This document shows, piece after piece, positions 37,433 through 45,646 of a DNA stretch of 64,000 nucleotides; within the stretch, counting starts at the first letter, position 1; every line of letters begins with the position of its first letter. The notes under the pieces are model-generated. The model made no database searches. It was not told the origin of the DNA and saw only the letters and a program-made list of their open reading frames with translations. The stretch is from Deinococcus sp. AB2017081. GTDB taxonomy: Bacteria > Deinococcota > Deinococci > Deinococcales > Deinococcaceae. The stretch spans positions 668,501 through 732,500 of the forward strand of contig NZ_CP140098.1 of assembly GCF_034440735.1 (NCBI RefSeq), read 5' to 3'. Position numbers and translations under genes: made by a program.

Positions 37433-37445
37433 TAGCATGCCTTCC
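37433..37445 (+). promoter_or_regulatory. leaderless-type promoter (-10 TAGCAT)
   Basis: TAGCAT at 37433-37438, then seven bases, then the ATG at 37446. Confidence 0.55.
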
Positions 37446-38654
37446 ATGCGCGCACGGAAAGTCGATCAGGGGGCCGCGCGGGCCATGAACCGCCGGTTGA
37501 TCCTCGACGAACTGCGGCGCGAGGGCCCCATGAGCCGCACCCGGATCGCGCAGCAGACCAGCCTCAGCGCCGCCTCGATCACCATCGTCACCAGCGACCT
37601 GCTCGCCGAGGGCCTCCTGATCGAGCACCCGGAGCTTGCCCGGCAGCTGCCCCGCCACCCGGTGCCGCTGGGGATCAACTACGCCGGCCACCACGCCATC
37701 GGCATGAAACTCCTGGAAACCGAGATCCAGGCCGTGCTGACCGATCTGGCCCTGAATGTGGTCGACCAGATCCGTGTGCCCCTGGATGGCCCCACCCCGG
37801 ATCATGTGGTGGCCGCCGCGCGCGTGGCCTGCGACCATCTGCGGCTCACCCAGCGCGACCCGCTGACGCCGCTGATCGGTGTGGGCCTGGCCATGGCCGG
37901 CATCATCGATACGGCGCGTGGCGTGTGTGTCGTGTCGCACCGGGCGGGGTGGCACCACGTGCCGTTCGGGGATCTGCTGCGGGCGAACCTGGGCGTGCCG
38001 GTGTGGATCGACAACGATGCCAACGCCTTTGCCACGGCCGAGCGTCTGGTCGGCCGGGCGCGGCAGGCGATCGATTTTGTGGTCGTGACCCTGGGGCGGG
38101 GCATCGGGGCGGCCATCGTCCTGAACGGCCAGGTGTACCGCACACCACGTGGGGGGGCCGGCGAACTCGGCCACGTCCTGACCGAACCCGGTGGTCGCCC
38201 GTGTGAATGCGGTCTGCGCGGCTGCCTGCAGGCCTATGTGTCCAGCCCGGATCTGGTGGCGCAGTTCAACGACGCCTATCCGGACGTGGGCGTTCGGCAG
38301 GTTGAGGAACTCCTGGCCCTGCTGGACGCTAGCGACGACCGACCTCTGCCGATCCTTCAGGACGCCGGACGCCGCCTGGGCGAGGCGCTGGCCAACCTCA
38401 CGGATCTGCTCGACCCGGAACTCATCATCATCGGCGGCGAGGGAGTGGTGGTCGGCGACGCTCTGCTCTCTGCCATGCAGGCGGCCTTCCAGGCCCGGCA
38501 CCTGCCGGACGCGTGGCAGCCGGACGTGCTGGTCGACCGCTGGAGCGACGACGCGTGGGGGCGCGGGGCGGCCGGACTGGTCGTCGAGCACTTCTTCGAG
38601 GGTTCCCTCTCCTGGGCAGTGCCACCACGTCCGCCGCACCTGCCGCCCCGGTAA
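37446..38654 (+). CDS. ROK-family transcriptional regulator
   Basis: A 402-residue regulator with an N-terminal winged helix (RRLILDELRREGPMSRTRIA, then LSAASITIVTSDLL). The ROK sugar-kinase-like fold follows (WIDNDANAFATAE, TLGRGIGAAIVLNGQVY, GGAGELGH, and the zinc motif PCECGLRGCLQAY). It is divergent from the two secreted glucan-degrading genes and probably represses them until a sugar is sensed. The start is chosen by the -10 box at 37433. The STM4015 gene begins 25 bases after its stop but has its own promoter. Confidence 0.85.
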   Translation: MRARKVDQGAARAMNRRLILDELRREGPMSRTRIAQQTSLSAASITIVTSDLLAEGLLIEHPELARQLPRHPVPLGINYAGHHAIGMKLLETEIQAVLTDLALNVVDQIRVPLDGPTPDHVVAAARVACDHLRLTQRDPLTPLIGVGLAMAGIIDTARGVCVVSHRAGWHHVPFGDLLRANLGVPVWIDNDANAFATAERLVGRARQAIDFVVVTLGRGIGAAIVLNGQVYRTPRGGAGELGHVLTEPGGRPCECGLRGCLQAYVSSPDLVAQFNDAYPDVGVRQVEELLALLDASDDRPLPILQDAGRRLGEALANLTDLLDPELIIIGGEGVVVGDALLSAMQAAFQARHLPDAWQPDVLVDRWSDDAWGRGAAGLVVEHFFEGSLSWAVPPRPPHLPPR

Positions 38655-38667
38655 AGAGCAGGGTCGT

Positions 38668-38679
38668 TACACTTCGGCC
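38668..38679 (+). promoter_or_regulatory. leaderless-type promoter of the STM401x cassette (-10 TACACT)
   Basis: TACACT at 38668-38673, then six bases, then the ATG at 38680. All five genes downstream overlap or abut, so this would drive the whole cassette. Confidence 0.6.
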
Positions 38680-39597
38680 ATGACCATCAGCGAGCACCTG
38701 ACGGAGTTCGGCGGTTTGCAAGTGCGGCAGTGGAATCCCGGCGACCCGCTGGGTGATCCGGCCACCACCATCCACCGCATCAGCGTGGACTGGGACGACG
38801 AGCAGCCGTGGGTGCAGAAGTTCCGGGCGTTCCTGGAGCTGCCCGGCGTGGGGGCGTCACGCGGCTTCGTGGTGGGCTGGTGGGGCACCGAGGACAGCGA
38901 GGCCCCGGCCGCGGACGTGGTCGAGGCGCTGGTGGCCGCCCACGCCGCCCTGCCCGAGCTGCGCGTGCTGTTCCTCGGTGACGTCACCTACGAGGAGAAC
39001 GAGATCTCGTGGATCCAGCAGGCCGACCTGTCGCCGCTGCTGGCGGCGTACCCGCACCTCACACACCTGGGCGTGCGCGGCGGGAACAACCTGAGCCTGG
39101 GGCGGCTGAGCCTGCCAGAGCTTCGGCACCTGATCGTGCAGACCGGTGGCCTGGACGTGTCGGTGGTGCGGGAGGTCATGACGGCCGAACTGCCCGTGCT
39201 GGAGCACCTGGAGCTGTTCCTGGGCACCGAGGGCTACGGGGCCAACAGCAGCGTGGACGACCTGACGCCGGTGCTGGACGGCACACTGTTCCCGAAGCTG
39301 ACGTACCTGGGCCTGAAGAACAGCGACCACCAGGATCAGATCGCGCAGGTACTGGCCGACGCGCCGGTGCTGACCCGCCTGGAGGAACTCGACCTGTCGC
39401 TGGGTGTCCTGACCGACGAGGGCGGCCAGGCCCTGCTGGGTAGCCAGGCCGTGCGCGGCCTGAAAAAGCTGCATCTGGTGCACCACTTCATGTCCGAGGA
39501 CATGGTCGCCCGCCTGGAGGCGCTGCCGGTGCAGGTCGATGTCAGTGAGCGCCAGGAGGATGACGACGACTGGCGGTTCGTGGCCCTGGGTGAGTGA
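38680..39597 (+). CDS. STM4015-family leucine-rich-repeat protein
   Basis: A 305-residue cytoplasmic LRR-like protein matching the STM4015 family. WWGTEDSEAPAADVVEALVA opens the fold, and repeats follow such as LPELRVLFLGDVTYEENEIS, YPHLTHLGVRGGNNLSLGRL and LPVLEHLELFLGTEGYG. The acidic C-terminus is SERQEDDDDW. LRR arcs bind proteins or peptides; a scaffold or substrate-binding role in the cassette is an inference. It is the first gene of the five and overlaps the next by eight bases. Confidence 0.85.
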   Translation: MTISEHLTEFGGLQVRQWNPGDPLGDPATTIHRISVDWDDEQPWVQKFRAFLELPGVGASRGFVVGWWGTEDSEAPAADVVEALVAAHAALPELRVLFLGDVTYEENEISWIQQADLSPLLAAYPHLTHLGVRGGNNLSLGRLSLPELRHLIVQTGGLDVSVVREVMTAELPVLEHLELFLGTEGYGANSSVDDLTPVLDGTLFPKLTYLGLKNSDHQDQIAQVLADAPVLTRLEELDLSLGVLTDEGGQALLGSQAVRGLKKLHLVHHFMSEDMVARLEALPVQVDVSERQEDDDDWRFVALGE

Positions 39598-40714
39598 GCC
39601 GGGGTCTATCCATCCAGACCCGGACATCCTGCTGATTGCCCCGCCGGATGGACGGCGCGTGCGGGCCTTCCAGGCCACTGTGGCCGGGCTGGGCTGGCCG
39701 CCTGCACGGGTCGTCTCCTATCTGGAGCTGATGTCTGGGCGGGTCACGCTGCCGGAACTCGTGCGCCCCGGCACCGTCGTCCGGCTCGACTCGCCGGGCG
39801 AGGACATCGCCACCGAGCGCGCGCTGATCGAGCGAGGTGGGGGCACGCCCACCGATCTGGCGGCCGGCGAGATCGCGCCGATGCGGGAGTGGTACGCGGG
39901 CTTCAGCGCCGTGCTGCGCGAGCTGGAGGGGCAGTTGCGTCACGCCCCGCCGCACCGCCGGATGCAGGACACCGGGCACGTCCTGACCATGTTCGACAAG
40001 CCTGCCACGCACGCCCGCCTGCACGCGGCCGGAGTGCCCGTGCCGGACGCGCTGCCGGAGGTGCGGTCGCTGGACGACGTGCTGCACGGAGCGCGGCAGC
40101 GGGGCTGGTCGCAGGTCTTCGTGAAGCTGGCCTACGGCTCCAGCGCGTCCGGCGCGGTGGCCCTGCGCTGGTCGGGCGAGCGGGTGTCGGCGGTCAGTAC
40201 GGTGCGCCTGGAGGGCGGGCGGCTGTACAACTCGCGCCGCCTGCTGGCGTACCGCACGTGGCCCGAGGTGCGGGCGGTCGTGGACGGCCTCGCGCCGCAC
40301 GGCCTGCACGTGGAGCGCTGGCTTCCCAAGGCGTCGTGGCACGGTGGCCCGGTGGATCTGCGTGTGGTGGTCATCGGGGGCCGCGCCGAGCACGCGCTGG
40401 TGCGGCTGGGGCGTGGCCCGGTCACGAATCTGCACCTGGGCAACGAACGCGGTGACATCGGGGCGCTGAAGGCCGAGCTGGGCACCGAGCGCTGGGCCGA
40501 CGTGACCCGCACTGCCCAGGCCGCCCTCGCCGCCTTCCCCGGTGCCCTGTACGGCGGGGTGGACGTGCTGCTCACGCCCGGCTGGCGGCGGTGCGCGGTG
40601 CTGGAGGTCAACGCCTTCGGGGATTACCACCGGGGCGTACTGGCGCGTGGGCACGACACCTACGCGGCCGAACTGCGGGCACTGCTGGGGGCCGGCCATG
40701 CTGCGTCCACGTGA
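39590..40714 (+). CDS. STM4014-family ATP-grasp-like protein
   Basis: A 374-residue protein. TMFDKPATHARLHAAGVPVP, VFVKLAYGSSASGAVAL, GPVDLRVVVIGGRAEHALVR and CAVLEVNAFGDYHRG (with the ExN metal ligands) show an ATP-grasp ligase fold over about residues 120-370. Such enzymes join a carboxylate to an amine or thiol via an acyl phosphate. The N-terminal 100 residues may bind the partner. The GTG at 39590 lies inside the end of STM4015. The stop is overlapped by the next gene. Confidence 0.8.
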   Translation: MSEPGSIHPDPDILLIAPPDGRRVRAFQATVAGLGWPPARVVSYLELMSGRVTLPELVRPGTVVRLDSPGEDIATERALIERGGGTPTDLAAGEIAPMREWYAGFSAVLRELEGQLRHAPPHRRMQDTGHVLTMFDKPATHARLHAAGVPVPDALPEVRSLDDVLHGARQRGWSQVFVKLAYGSSASGAVALRWSGERVSAVSTVRLEGGRLYNSRRLLAYRTWPEVRAVVDGLAPHGLHVERWLPKASWHGGPVDLRVVVIGGRAEHALVRLGRGPVTNLHLGNERGDIGALKAELGTERWADVTRTAQAALAAFPGALYGGVDVLLTPGWRRCAVLEVNAFGDYHRGVLARGHDTYAAELRALLGAGHAAST

Positions 40715-41501
40715 CCTGATTCCCGGCGCGGACGTGGTGCTGGTCACGCTGGACAGCCTGCGGTACGACGTGGCCGTGCGGGCGCTGGAACTGGGCGAGA
40801 CGCCGAACCTCGCTGCGCTGCTGCCGCCCGGTGGGTGGGAGGCGCGGCACACGCCGGGCAGTTTCACCTACGCCGCACATCACGCCTTCCTGGCGGGCTT
40901 TCTGCCCACGCCTGCCCGTCCAGGCCGCCATCCCCGCCTGTTCGCCGCCGAATTCGAGAGCAGCACCAGCACCGGCAGCGGCACCTTCGTCTTCCCCGAG
41001 GCCACGCTGCCGCAGGCGCTGGCCGCCCGTGGATACCACACTGTCTGCGTGGGCGGCGTGGGGTTCTTCAATGGCCGCACGGCGCTGGGGTCGGCGTTGC
41101 CGAACCTGTTTGCAGAGCCGCACTGGTCGCCCGCGCTGGGCGTGAAGAACCCGGACTCTGCCCGCGTGCAGATGCAGGTCGCTGCCGACGCCGTGACCCG
41201 TGCGGGAAGCCGGCCCGTGTTCCTGCTGCTGAACGTGGCTGCCACTCACACGCCCACGCATTTCTATCTGCCCGACGTACGGCGCGACTCGCCAGACTCC
41301 CAGCGGGCCGCCCTGAGAACCGTGGACGCCGCCCTGCCCACGCTGCTGGACGCCCTGCGTGCCCGTGGAACCACCCTCCTGATCGTGTGTGCCGACCACG
41401 GCACCTGCTTCGGCGACGACGGCTACTGGGGCCACCGGATCGCACACCCGGCGGTGTGGACGGTTCCGTATGCTGAACTGCTCCTCCAGGCCACGCCATG
41501 A
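40698..41501 (+). CDS. STM4013/SEN3800-family alkaline-phosphatase-superfamily hydrolase
   Basis: A 267-residue protein of the alkaline phosphatase/sulfatase superfamily. DVVLVTLDSLRYDVAVR gives the first metal Asp, ETPNLAALL follows, and GSFTYAAHHAFLAGFLP holds the likely Thr nucleophile. LLIVCADHGTCFGDDGYWGH gives the Asp-His metal pair, with a second His after. It is much shorter than true sulfatases. It would hydrolyse or transfer a phosphate or sulfate ester. The ATG at 40698 overlaps the end of STM4014 by 17 bases, and its TGA overlaps the ATG of the next gene. Confidence 0.8.
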   Translation: MLRPRDLIPGADVVLVTLDSLRYDVAVRALELGETPNLAALLPPGGWEARHTPGSFTYAAHHAFLAGFLPTPARPGRHPRLFAAEFESSTSTGSGTFVFPEATLPQALAARGYHTVCVGGVGFFNGRTALGSALPNLFAEPHWSPALGVKNPDSARVQMQVAADAVTRAGSRPVFLLLNVAATHTPTHFYLPDVRRDSPDSQRAALRTVDAALPTLLDALRARGTTLLIVCADHGTCFGDDGYWGHRIAHPAVWTVPYAELLLQATP

Positions 41502-42832
41502 CCCACACGCTGCCCCCCCTGCCAGACGCCCTGAAGCGCGGCCCGTTCCAGGCGTATACGTATGCGTACCCGCACAAGACCGCATACCGCCCGCTCGACC
41601 CACCCGTGCCCCTGCGCGATGCCTGGGCCACCGAGACGAAGGACAACCTGTTCCTGTACCTGCACGTGCCGTTCTGCGAGATGCGCTGCGGCTTCTGCAA
41701 CCTGTTCACCACCGTGAATGCGCCGCAGTCGCTGGAACAGGCGTATCTGGACGCCGTGACCCGGCAGGCGCGGGTGGTACGGGACGCGCTGGGCGAGGGG
41801 GCTCGCTTCTCGCAGCTGGCGCTGGGCGGCGGCACGCCCACGTACCTGCGGGCCGGCGATCTGGAGCGCGTGTTCGATGTGCTGGAGGGTACCTTCGGCG
41901 CGTCACCCTCTGCGCTCCCGGCCTCGATCGAGACCTCACCTGCGACGGCCACGCCGGATCGGCTGGCGGTGCTCGCGGCGCGGGGCGTGAGCCGCGTCAG
42001 CATCGGCGTGCAGAGCTTCATCGACAGCGAGGTTCACAGCGTCGGGCGCGCCCAGGACGGCGCGGAGGTGCGCCGGGCGCTGGACGCCATCCGCGCGGCC
42101 GGGTTGCCGGGCCTGAACATCGACCTGATCTATGGCCTGGCGCACCAGACACCGCAGACGTGGCGGCACTCGCTAGAGACGGCGCTGACTTGGCAGCCCG
42201 AGGAACTGTTCCTGTATCCGCTGTACGTGCGCCCGCTGACCGGCATTGGCCGGCTGGGGCGCTCGTGGGACGACGAGCGGCTGGAGCTGTACCGCCTGGG
42301 CCGCGACTTCCTGCTCGGGCATGGCTACGTGCAGACCTCCATGCGGCGCTTCCAGCGGGCCGCCCGGCCGCTGACCAGTGAGCCGGAGTACACCTGTCAG
42401 CTCGACGGCATGGTCGGCCTGGGCTGCGGGGCCCGCTCGTATACGGGGGGGCTGCACTACAGCAGCGAGTACGCGGTGGGCGCGGTGGGCGTGCGCGACA
42501 TCATCCGTGACTTCGTGGCCCAGCCGGACGAGGCCTTCGCGGTCGCCACGCACGGTTTCCGGCTCAGCCCCGACGAGCGGCGGCGGCGCTACCTGCTGCA
42601 ATCGCTGCTGCACGTTAGCGGGCTGGATGTGGAGGCCTACCACACGCAGTTCGGCTCGGAGGCCATGCAGGACTTCCCGCAGCTCGCGGCGCTGATCTCT
42701 GCCGGGCTGGCCGCCCAGCAGGCCGGCACCGTGACCCTCACCCCCGCCGGGCTGGAGCAGTCCGACGCGATCGGCCCGTGGCTGTACTCGGACGCCGTGA
42801 ACCGGCTGAGCGGGGAGTACGAGTGGCGCTAG
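41498..42832 (+). CDS. STM4012-family radical SAM protein (HemN-like)
   Basis: A 444-residue radical SAM enzyme. The iron-sulfur cluster motif is in LHVPFCEMRCGFCNLFTTVN (CxxxCxxC). LALGGGTPTYL and ASIETSPATAT are SAM-binding strands, and RVSIGVQSFIDSEVHSVGRA and NIDLIYGLAHQTPQTW follow the coproporphyrinogen-dehydrogenase (HemN) pattern. GYVQTSMRRFQRA and the CGARSYTGGLHYSSEYAVG region match its C-terminal half. HemN-like paralogues include heme chaperones and methyl- or alkyl-transfer enzymes, so heme synthesis should not be assumed. Coupled to its neighbours by ATGA and an overlap. Confidence 0.85.
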   Translation: MTHTLPPLPDALKRGPFQAYTYAYPHKTAYRPLDPPVPLRDAWATETKDNLFLYLHVPFCEMRCGFCNLFTTVNAPQSLEQAYLDAVTRQARVVRDALGEGARFSQLALGGGTPTYLRAGDLERVFDVLEGTFGASPSALPASIETSPATATPDRLAVLAARGVSRVSIGVQSFIDSEVHSVGRAQDGAEVRRALDAIRAAGLPGLNIDLIYGLAHQTPQTWRHSLETALTWQPEELFLYPLYVRPLTGIGRLGRSWDDERLELYRLGRDFLLGHGYVQTSMRRFQRAARPLTSEPEYTCQLDGMVGLGCGARSYTGGLHYSSEYAVGAVGVRDIIRDFVAQPDEAFAVATHGFRLSPDERRRRYLLQSLLHVSGLDVEAYHTQFGSEAMQDFPQLAALISAGLAAQQAGTVTLTPAGLEQSDAIGPWLYSDAVNRLSGEYEWR

Positions 42833-43758
42833 GAGCACCATTTCACCTGACCGTGCTGTACCGGGGGCCGCTGTCGAGCTGCAACTACGGCTGCCCGTAC
42901 TGCCCCTTTGCCAAACACCGCGAGACCCCTGAGGAACACGAGGCCGACCGTGCCGCGCTGGAACGGTTCGTGGCGTGGGTGGAGTCGCAGCCCTTTGACG
43001 TGTCCGTGCTGTTCACCCCCTGGGGCGAGGCGCTGATCTGGCCGCGTTACCAGCACGCCATCACCCGCCTCAGCCGGCTGCCCCACGTGCGGCAGGTGGC
43101 GATCCAGACGAACCTCAGCGGGCCGCTGGGCTGGCTCAGGGACGCCGATCTGGGCAAAGTCGGTCTGTGGGCCACGTACCACCCCGGCGAGGTCAGTCGG
43201 GAACGCTTCCTGAAGCGCTGCGCCGAGTTGGACGCCATGGGCGTGCGCTACAGCGTGGGCGTGGTTGGCGTGCCTGACCAGCTCCCCGAGATCCAGGCCG
43301 TGCGGGACGCCCTGAACCCGGCCACGTACCTGTGGGTGAACGCCTTCACGGGCGGCCGTCCGTACACCCGCGCCGAACGCGCTGCCCTGACCCACATTGA
43401 CCCGCTGTTCGAGGTGAACACTCGCCGCTACCGCAGCCGGGGCTACGCCTGCCAAGCCGGAGAGACCGTCATCAGCGTAGACGGCGATGGCGCGGCCCGC
43501 CGCTGCCACTTCATCTCCACGCCGCTGGGCAACATCTACGCGCAGGACGTGCGGGAACTGCTGGCTCCGCGCCCCTGCACGCGAGTGACCTGTCACTGCC
43601 ACATCGGCTATGTCCACATGCCCGACCTTGATGCGGGGGCCGTCTACGGCGACGGTCTGCTCGCCCGCATCCCAGAGGGGCCGGAGTGGGTAGCGCCGGG
43701 GGCATATCTGGAGCGGGCGCGGCAGCTGTGGCGGGGGGGCAGGCTTACTGGGCTCTAA
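42823..43758 (+). CDS. STM4011-family radical SAM protein
   Basis: A 311-residue radical SAM enzyme. SSCNYGCPYCPFAKHRE near the N-terminus holds CxxxCxxC. VSVLFTPWGEALIWPRYQ, VAIQTNLSGPLGWL and KVGLWATYHPGEVSRERFL are core strands. The C-terminal part has further cysteines (YACQAGETVISVDGDG, then RRCHF and CTRVTCHCHIGYVHM), which may bind an auxiliary cluster. The GTG at 42823 overlaps the end of STM4012 by ten bases. It is the last gene of the cassette and is followed by a terminator hairpin. Confidence 0.8.
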   Translation: MALGAPFHLTVLYRGPLSSCNYGCPYCPFAKHRETPEEHEADRAALERFVAWVESQPFDVSVLFTPWGEALIWPRYQHAITRLSRLPHVRQVAIQTNLSGPLGWLRDADLGKVGLWATYHPGEVSRERFLKRCAELDAMGVRYSVGVVGVPDQLPEIQAVRDALNPATYLWVNAFTGGRPYTRAERAALTHIDPLFEVNTRRYRSRGYACQAGETVISVDGDGAARRCHFISTPLGNIYAQDVRELLAPRPCTRVTCHCHIGYVHMPDLDAGAVYGDGLLARIPEGPEWVAPGAYLERARQLWRGGRLTGL

Positions 43759-43763
43759 GCTAT

Positions 43764-43803
43764 GGGCTATGAACAGGCTCAACCCCTGTTTTCCTAATAG
43801 CCC
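43764..43803. terminator. bidirectional terminator hairpin
   Basis: GGGCTAT (43764-43770) pairs with ATAGCCC (43797-43803), and inside AACAGG (43772-43777) pairs with CCTGTT (43785-43790) followed by TT. It separates the cassette from the convergent LRR gene. The right arm runs into AGCCCAGAGCTCA (43799-43811), the repeat unit also found by groES. Confidence 0.65.
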
Positions 43804-43818
43804 AGAGCTCACAGCCCC

Positions 43819-44823
43819 CTACGCCTCCACCACCGGCACATACGCCGCTGCGTCGTCGAACCCCGCCAGCCATGCACTCCCCGCGTGGGCGGTGCGGATG
43901 GTCGGGGGCACGCGCAGCACGTACTGGCGGCCGGTCGAGGGGCACTGCACGCACACAGCCACGAAGGGCTCGTCGTTCGGCAGATCGATCCGCACCAGCC
44001 GCCGCTCGCCGCCCGCGTCGTGGTCGCGGTCGAGTTCCTGGGCACCGACCTCGGCCAGGAAGCGCTCGTAGCCCATGCGTTCCATCATCACGCGGCGGAC
44101 TTCAGTGTTGGGCTCGGCCAGCACATCTGCACCGCTGATGCTGCTCGGGTCGAAGGCGATCCGTTCCGTGACCGGCACGCCGCGCCAGCGCAGCGGGATG
44201 GGCTGGCCCGGCGGCAGTGCGGTGATCCCGCTGCCCGCCACGTCCAGCCAGCCGCTGATCCGCAGCTCCCCCGGCAGCGCCGTGATGCCCCGGCAGCCGC
44301 TGAGGTCGAGCTGCGCCACCTGGGTCAGCCACTCGGGCAGCCCGCGCAGGCTCAGGCAGTCACGCAGGGTCACGTGCCCGAAGCGCACGCGGGCCAGGTC
44401 GGGCCAGCTTCGCAGCGCGTCGCAGCGGCTGAGGTTCAGGAAACACACATCCAGGCCTTCCGGCAGCCGTTCCAGCGATACGCAGTCCTGAAGGCTGAGC
44501 GACCCGACACTCAGGCCGTCCGGCAGGCGGATCAGTCCGGCGCAGCCGTCCAGCGTGAGCCGGAAGCGCACGCGCAGGCTGGCGGGCACCCGCTCCAGCG
44601 GCAGGCCGGTGGCGATCAGTTCGCCCACGTCCAGCCGTTCGGGCAGCGCCTCCAGGCCGGTGCCGCCGATGTTCAGCGTGTCGCCGCTCAGGTCGTCCGG
44701 CAGGCAGGTCAGCGGCTCGCCACTCAGGTCGAGCGTGCCCCGGAAGTGCAGTGGGCCGCGCACCTGCCCGCGCAGGATCAGGTTCCGCGCCTCGGCGGCG
44801 CTGACGGTACTCAGCGTCGTCAT
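43819..44823 (-). CDS. leucine-rich-repeat protein with DUF6745-like C-terminus
   Basis: A 334-residue cytoplasmic protein. Residues about 20-215 are short LRR units (GPLHFRGTLDLSGEPLTCLP, LQDCVSLERLPEGLDVCFLN, and similar), an alternation of LxLxxC and LPxxL. The C-terminal 110 residues contain NTEVRRVMMERMGYERFL and VQCPSTGRQYVLRVPPTI, the pattern of DUF6745. The domain has no known activity. Its ATG overlaps the stop of the upstream 98-residue gene (TGATG), so the two act together. It converges on the STM401x cassette, which also has an LRR protein. Confidence 0.75.
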   Translation of the reverse strand: MTTLSTVSAAEARNLILRGQVRGPLHFRGTLDLSGEPLTCLPDDLSGDTLNIGGTGLEALPERLDVGELIATGLPLERVPASLRVRFRLTLDGCAGLIRLPDGLSVGSLSLQDCVSLERLPEGLDVCFLNLSRCDALRSWPDLARVRFGHVTLRDCLSLRGLPEWLTQVAQLDLSGCRGITALPGELRISGWLDVAGSGITALPPGQPIPLRWRGVPVTERIAFDPSSISGADVLAEPNTEVRRVMMERMGYERFLAEVGAQELDRDHDAGGERRLVRIDLPNDEPFVAVCVQCPSTGRQYVLRVPPTIRTAHAGSAWLAGFDDAAAYVPVVEA

Positions 44824-45119
44824 CAGTCAATCACGCGGCGGATGGCCTCGGGGCTGTACTCGCGCTGCATCCACACCCGGTACGTGCCCTGCGGCAGCGT
44901 GATCGTCGCGTGTTCCTCGTGGATCAGGTCGGCGCTGGGGGCTGTGACCTGTACGTAGGTCTCCGCCCCTGCTGTGTACAGCTGCACCCCGGCCGGGTCG
45001 CGGAAGCGGTGGCTGTGGCCCGTCACCTCGCCGCGGGCCAGGGTCGCGCCGGGGCGGGGGTGGGCGGCAGGCAGCGCCGGGACGCGCTGGACAAGGACAT
45101 CTCCGTGACGGTACAGCAT
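44823..45119 (-). CDS. 98-residue conserved protein paired with the DUF6745 gene
   Basis: A small, probably all-beta protein: MLYRHGDVLVQRVPALPA, TLARGEVTGHSHRFRDPAG and DLIHEEHATITLPQGTYRV, then the basic QREYSPEAIRRVID. The HGDVLV and GEVTGHSHR motifs recur in small proteins next to LRR/DUF6745 genes in other bacteria, to my knowledge without an assigned function. The conserved His residues could bind metal. GGAGGGAG precedes the ATG at 45119. Confidence 0.6.
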   Translation of the reverse strand: MLYRHGDVLVQRVPALPAAHPRPGATLARGEVTGHSHRFRDPAGVQLYTAGAETYVQVTAPSADLIHEEHATITLPQGTYRVWMQREYSPEAIRRVID

Positions 45120-45646
45120 GGCTCCCTCCTGAAGTGAGTGCAGATGATTACGCTGAAAGCATAACGTATGGGCTGGGGGAACGCAAGCCGAACCACGATT
45201 CACGGTGGTTTAGGGAGTGTTTTTTCGTGTTATGGGAAGGTGGGCGCCTGCGGCGGGCTGCCCCACCCCCAGCCCCTACGCCGAAGGGGCAGGGGAGCGA
45301 AGCGCTGCGCTCGGCATGTGGTCGCCATGCGTCGCTGAGCGGCTCTGGTGGCGGTTTCGTTGGCGTGGGGCTGCGACCCTGCTCCATTTATTTACGCCGT
45401 CACCGCCCGTGCGCTTCGCGCCCGATGGCATTCGGTGAGGGGCAGGGTGAGGTGCTCAGGTTTTCAGGAAGACCCTTTGGGGAAGGGCTGGGTCAAGTTG
45501 CGCTGTGGGCGAACCCCTCTGCTTCGCAGCTCTGTGAGTTCACCCCACCGGGGCACCTCCCCTTGAGGGGAGCTGGCCGCGCAGCGGACTGAGGGGTTTG
45601 TCCGCCGCGTAAATTCCCAACTCCGCCACTACCGCAGGATCCTTCC
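45120..45646. other. intergenic region with repeat material
   Basis: A 527-base stretch between the 98-residue gene and the ThuA-like gene. It contains dispersed repeat copy B (45246-45456) followed by CCCTTGAGGGGAG-type palindromic repeat sequence to about 45600. Near 45195, ACCAC/GTGGT with a T-run at about 45219-45224 resembles a weak terminator. No gene is supported. Confidence 0.5.
45246..45456. repeat. dispersed intergenic repeat, copy B
   Basis: Partner of 11173-11454. The shared blocks occur in the same order (GCCTGCGGCGGGCT, GCTGCGCT, GGCATGTGGTCG, CGCCCGTGCGCT, GATGGCATTCGGT, GGGGCAGGGTG), with a shorter interior here. It continues into the palindromic CTCCCCTTGAGGGGAG at 45557-45573. 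Confidence 0.65.

Noticed and set aside
41498..42832. Coproporphyrinogen III dehydrogenase (hemN)
   Set aside because: The sequence is HemN-like but sits in the STM401x cassette with other members; calling it a heme biosynthetic enzyme is not supported.
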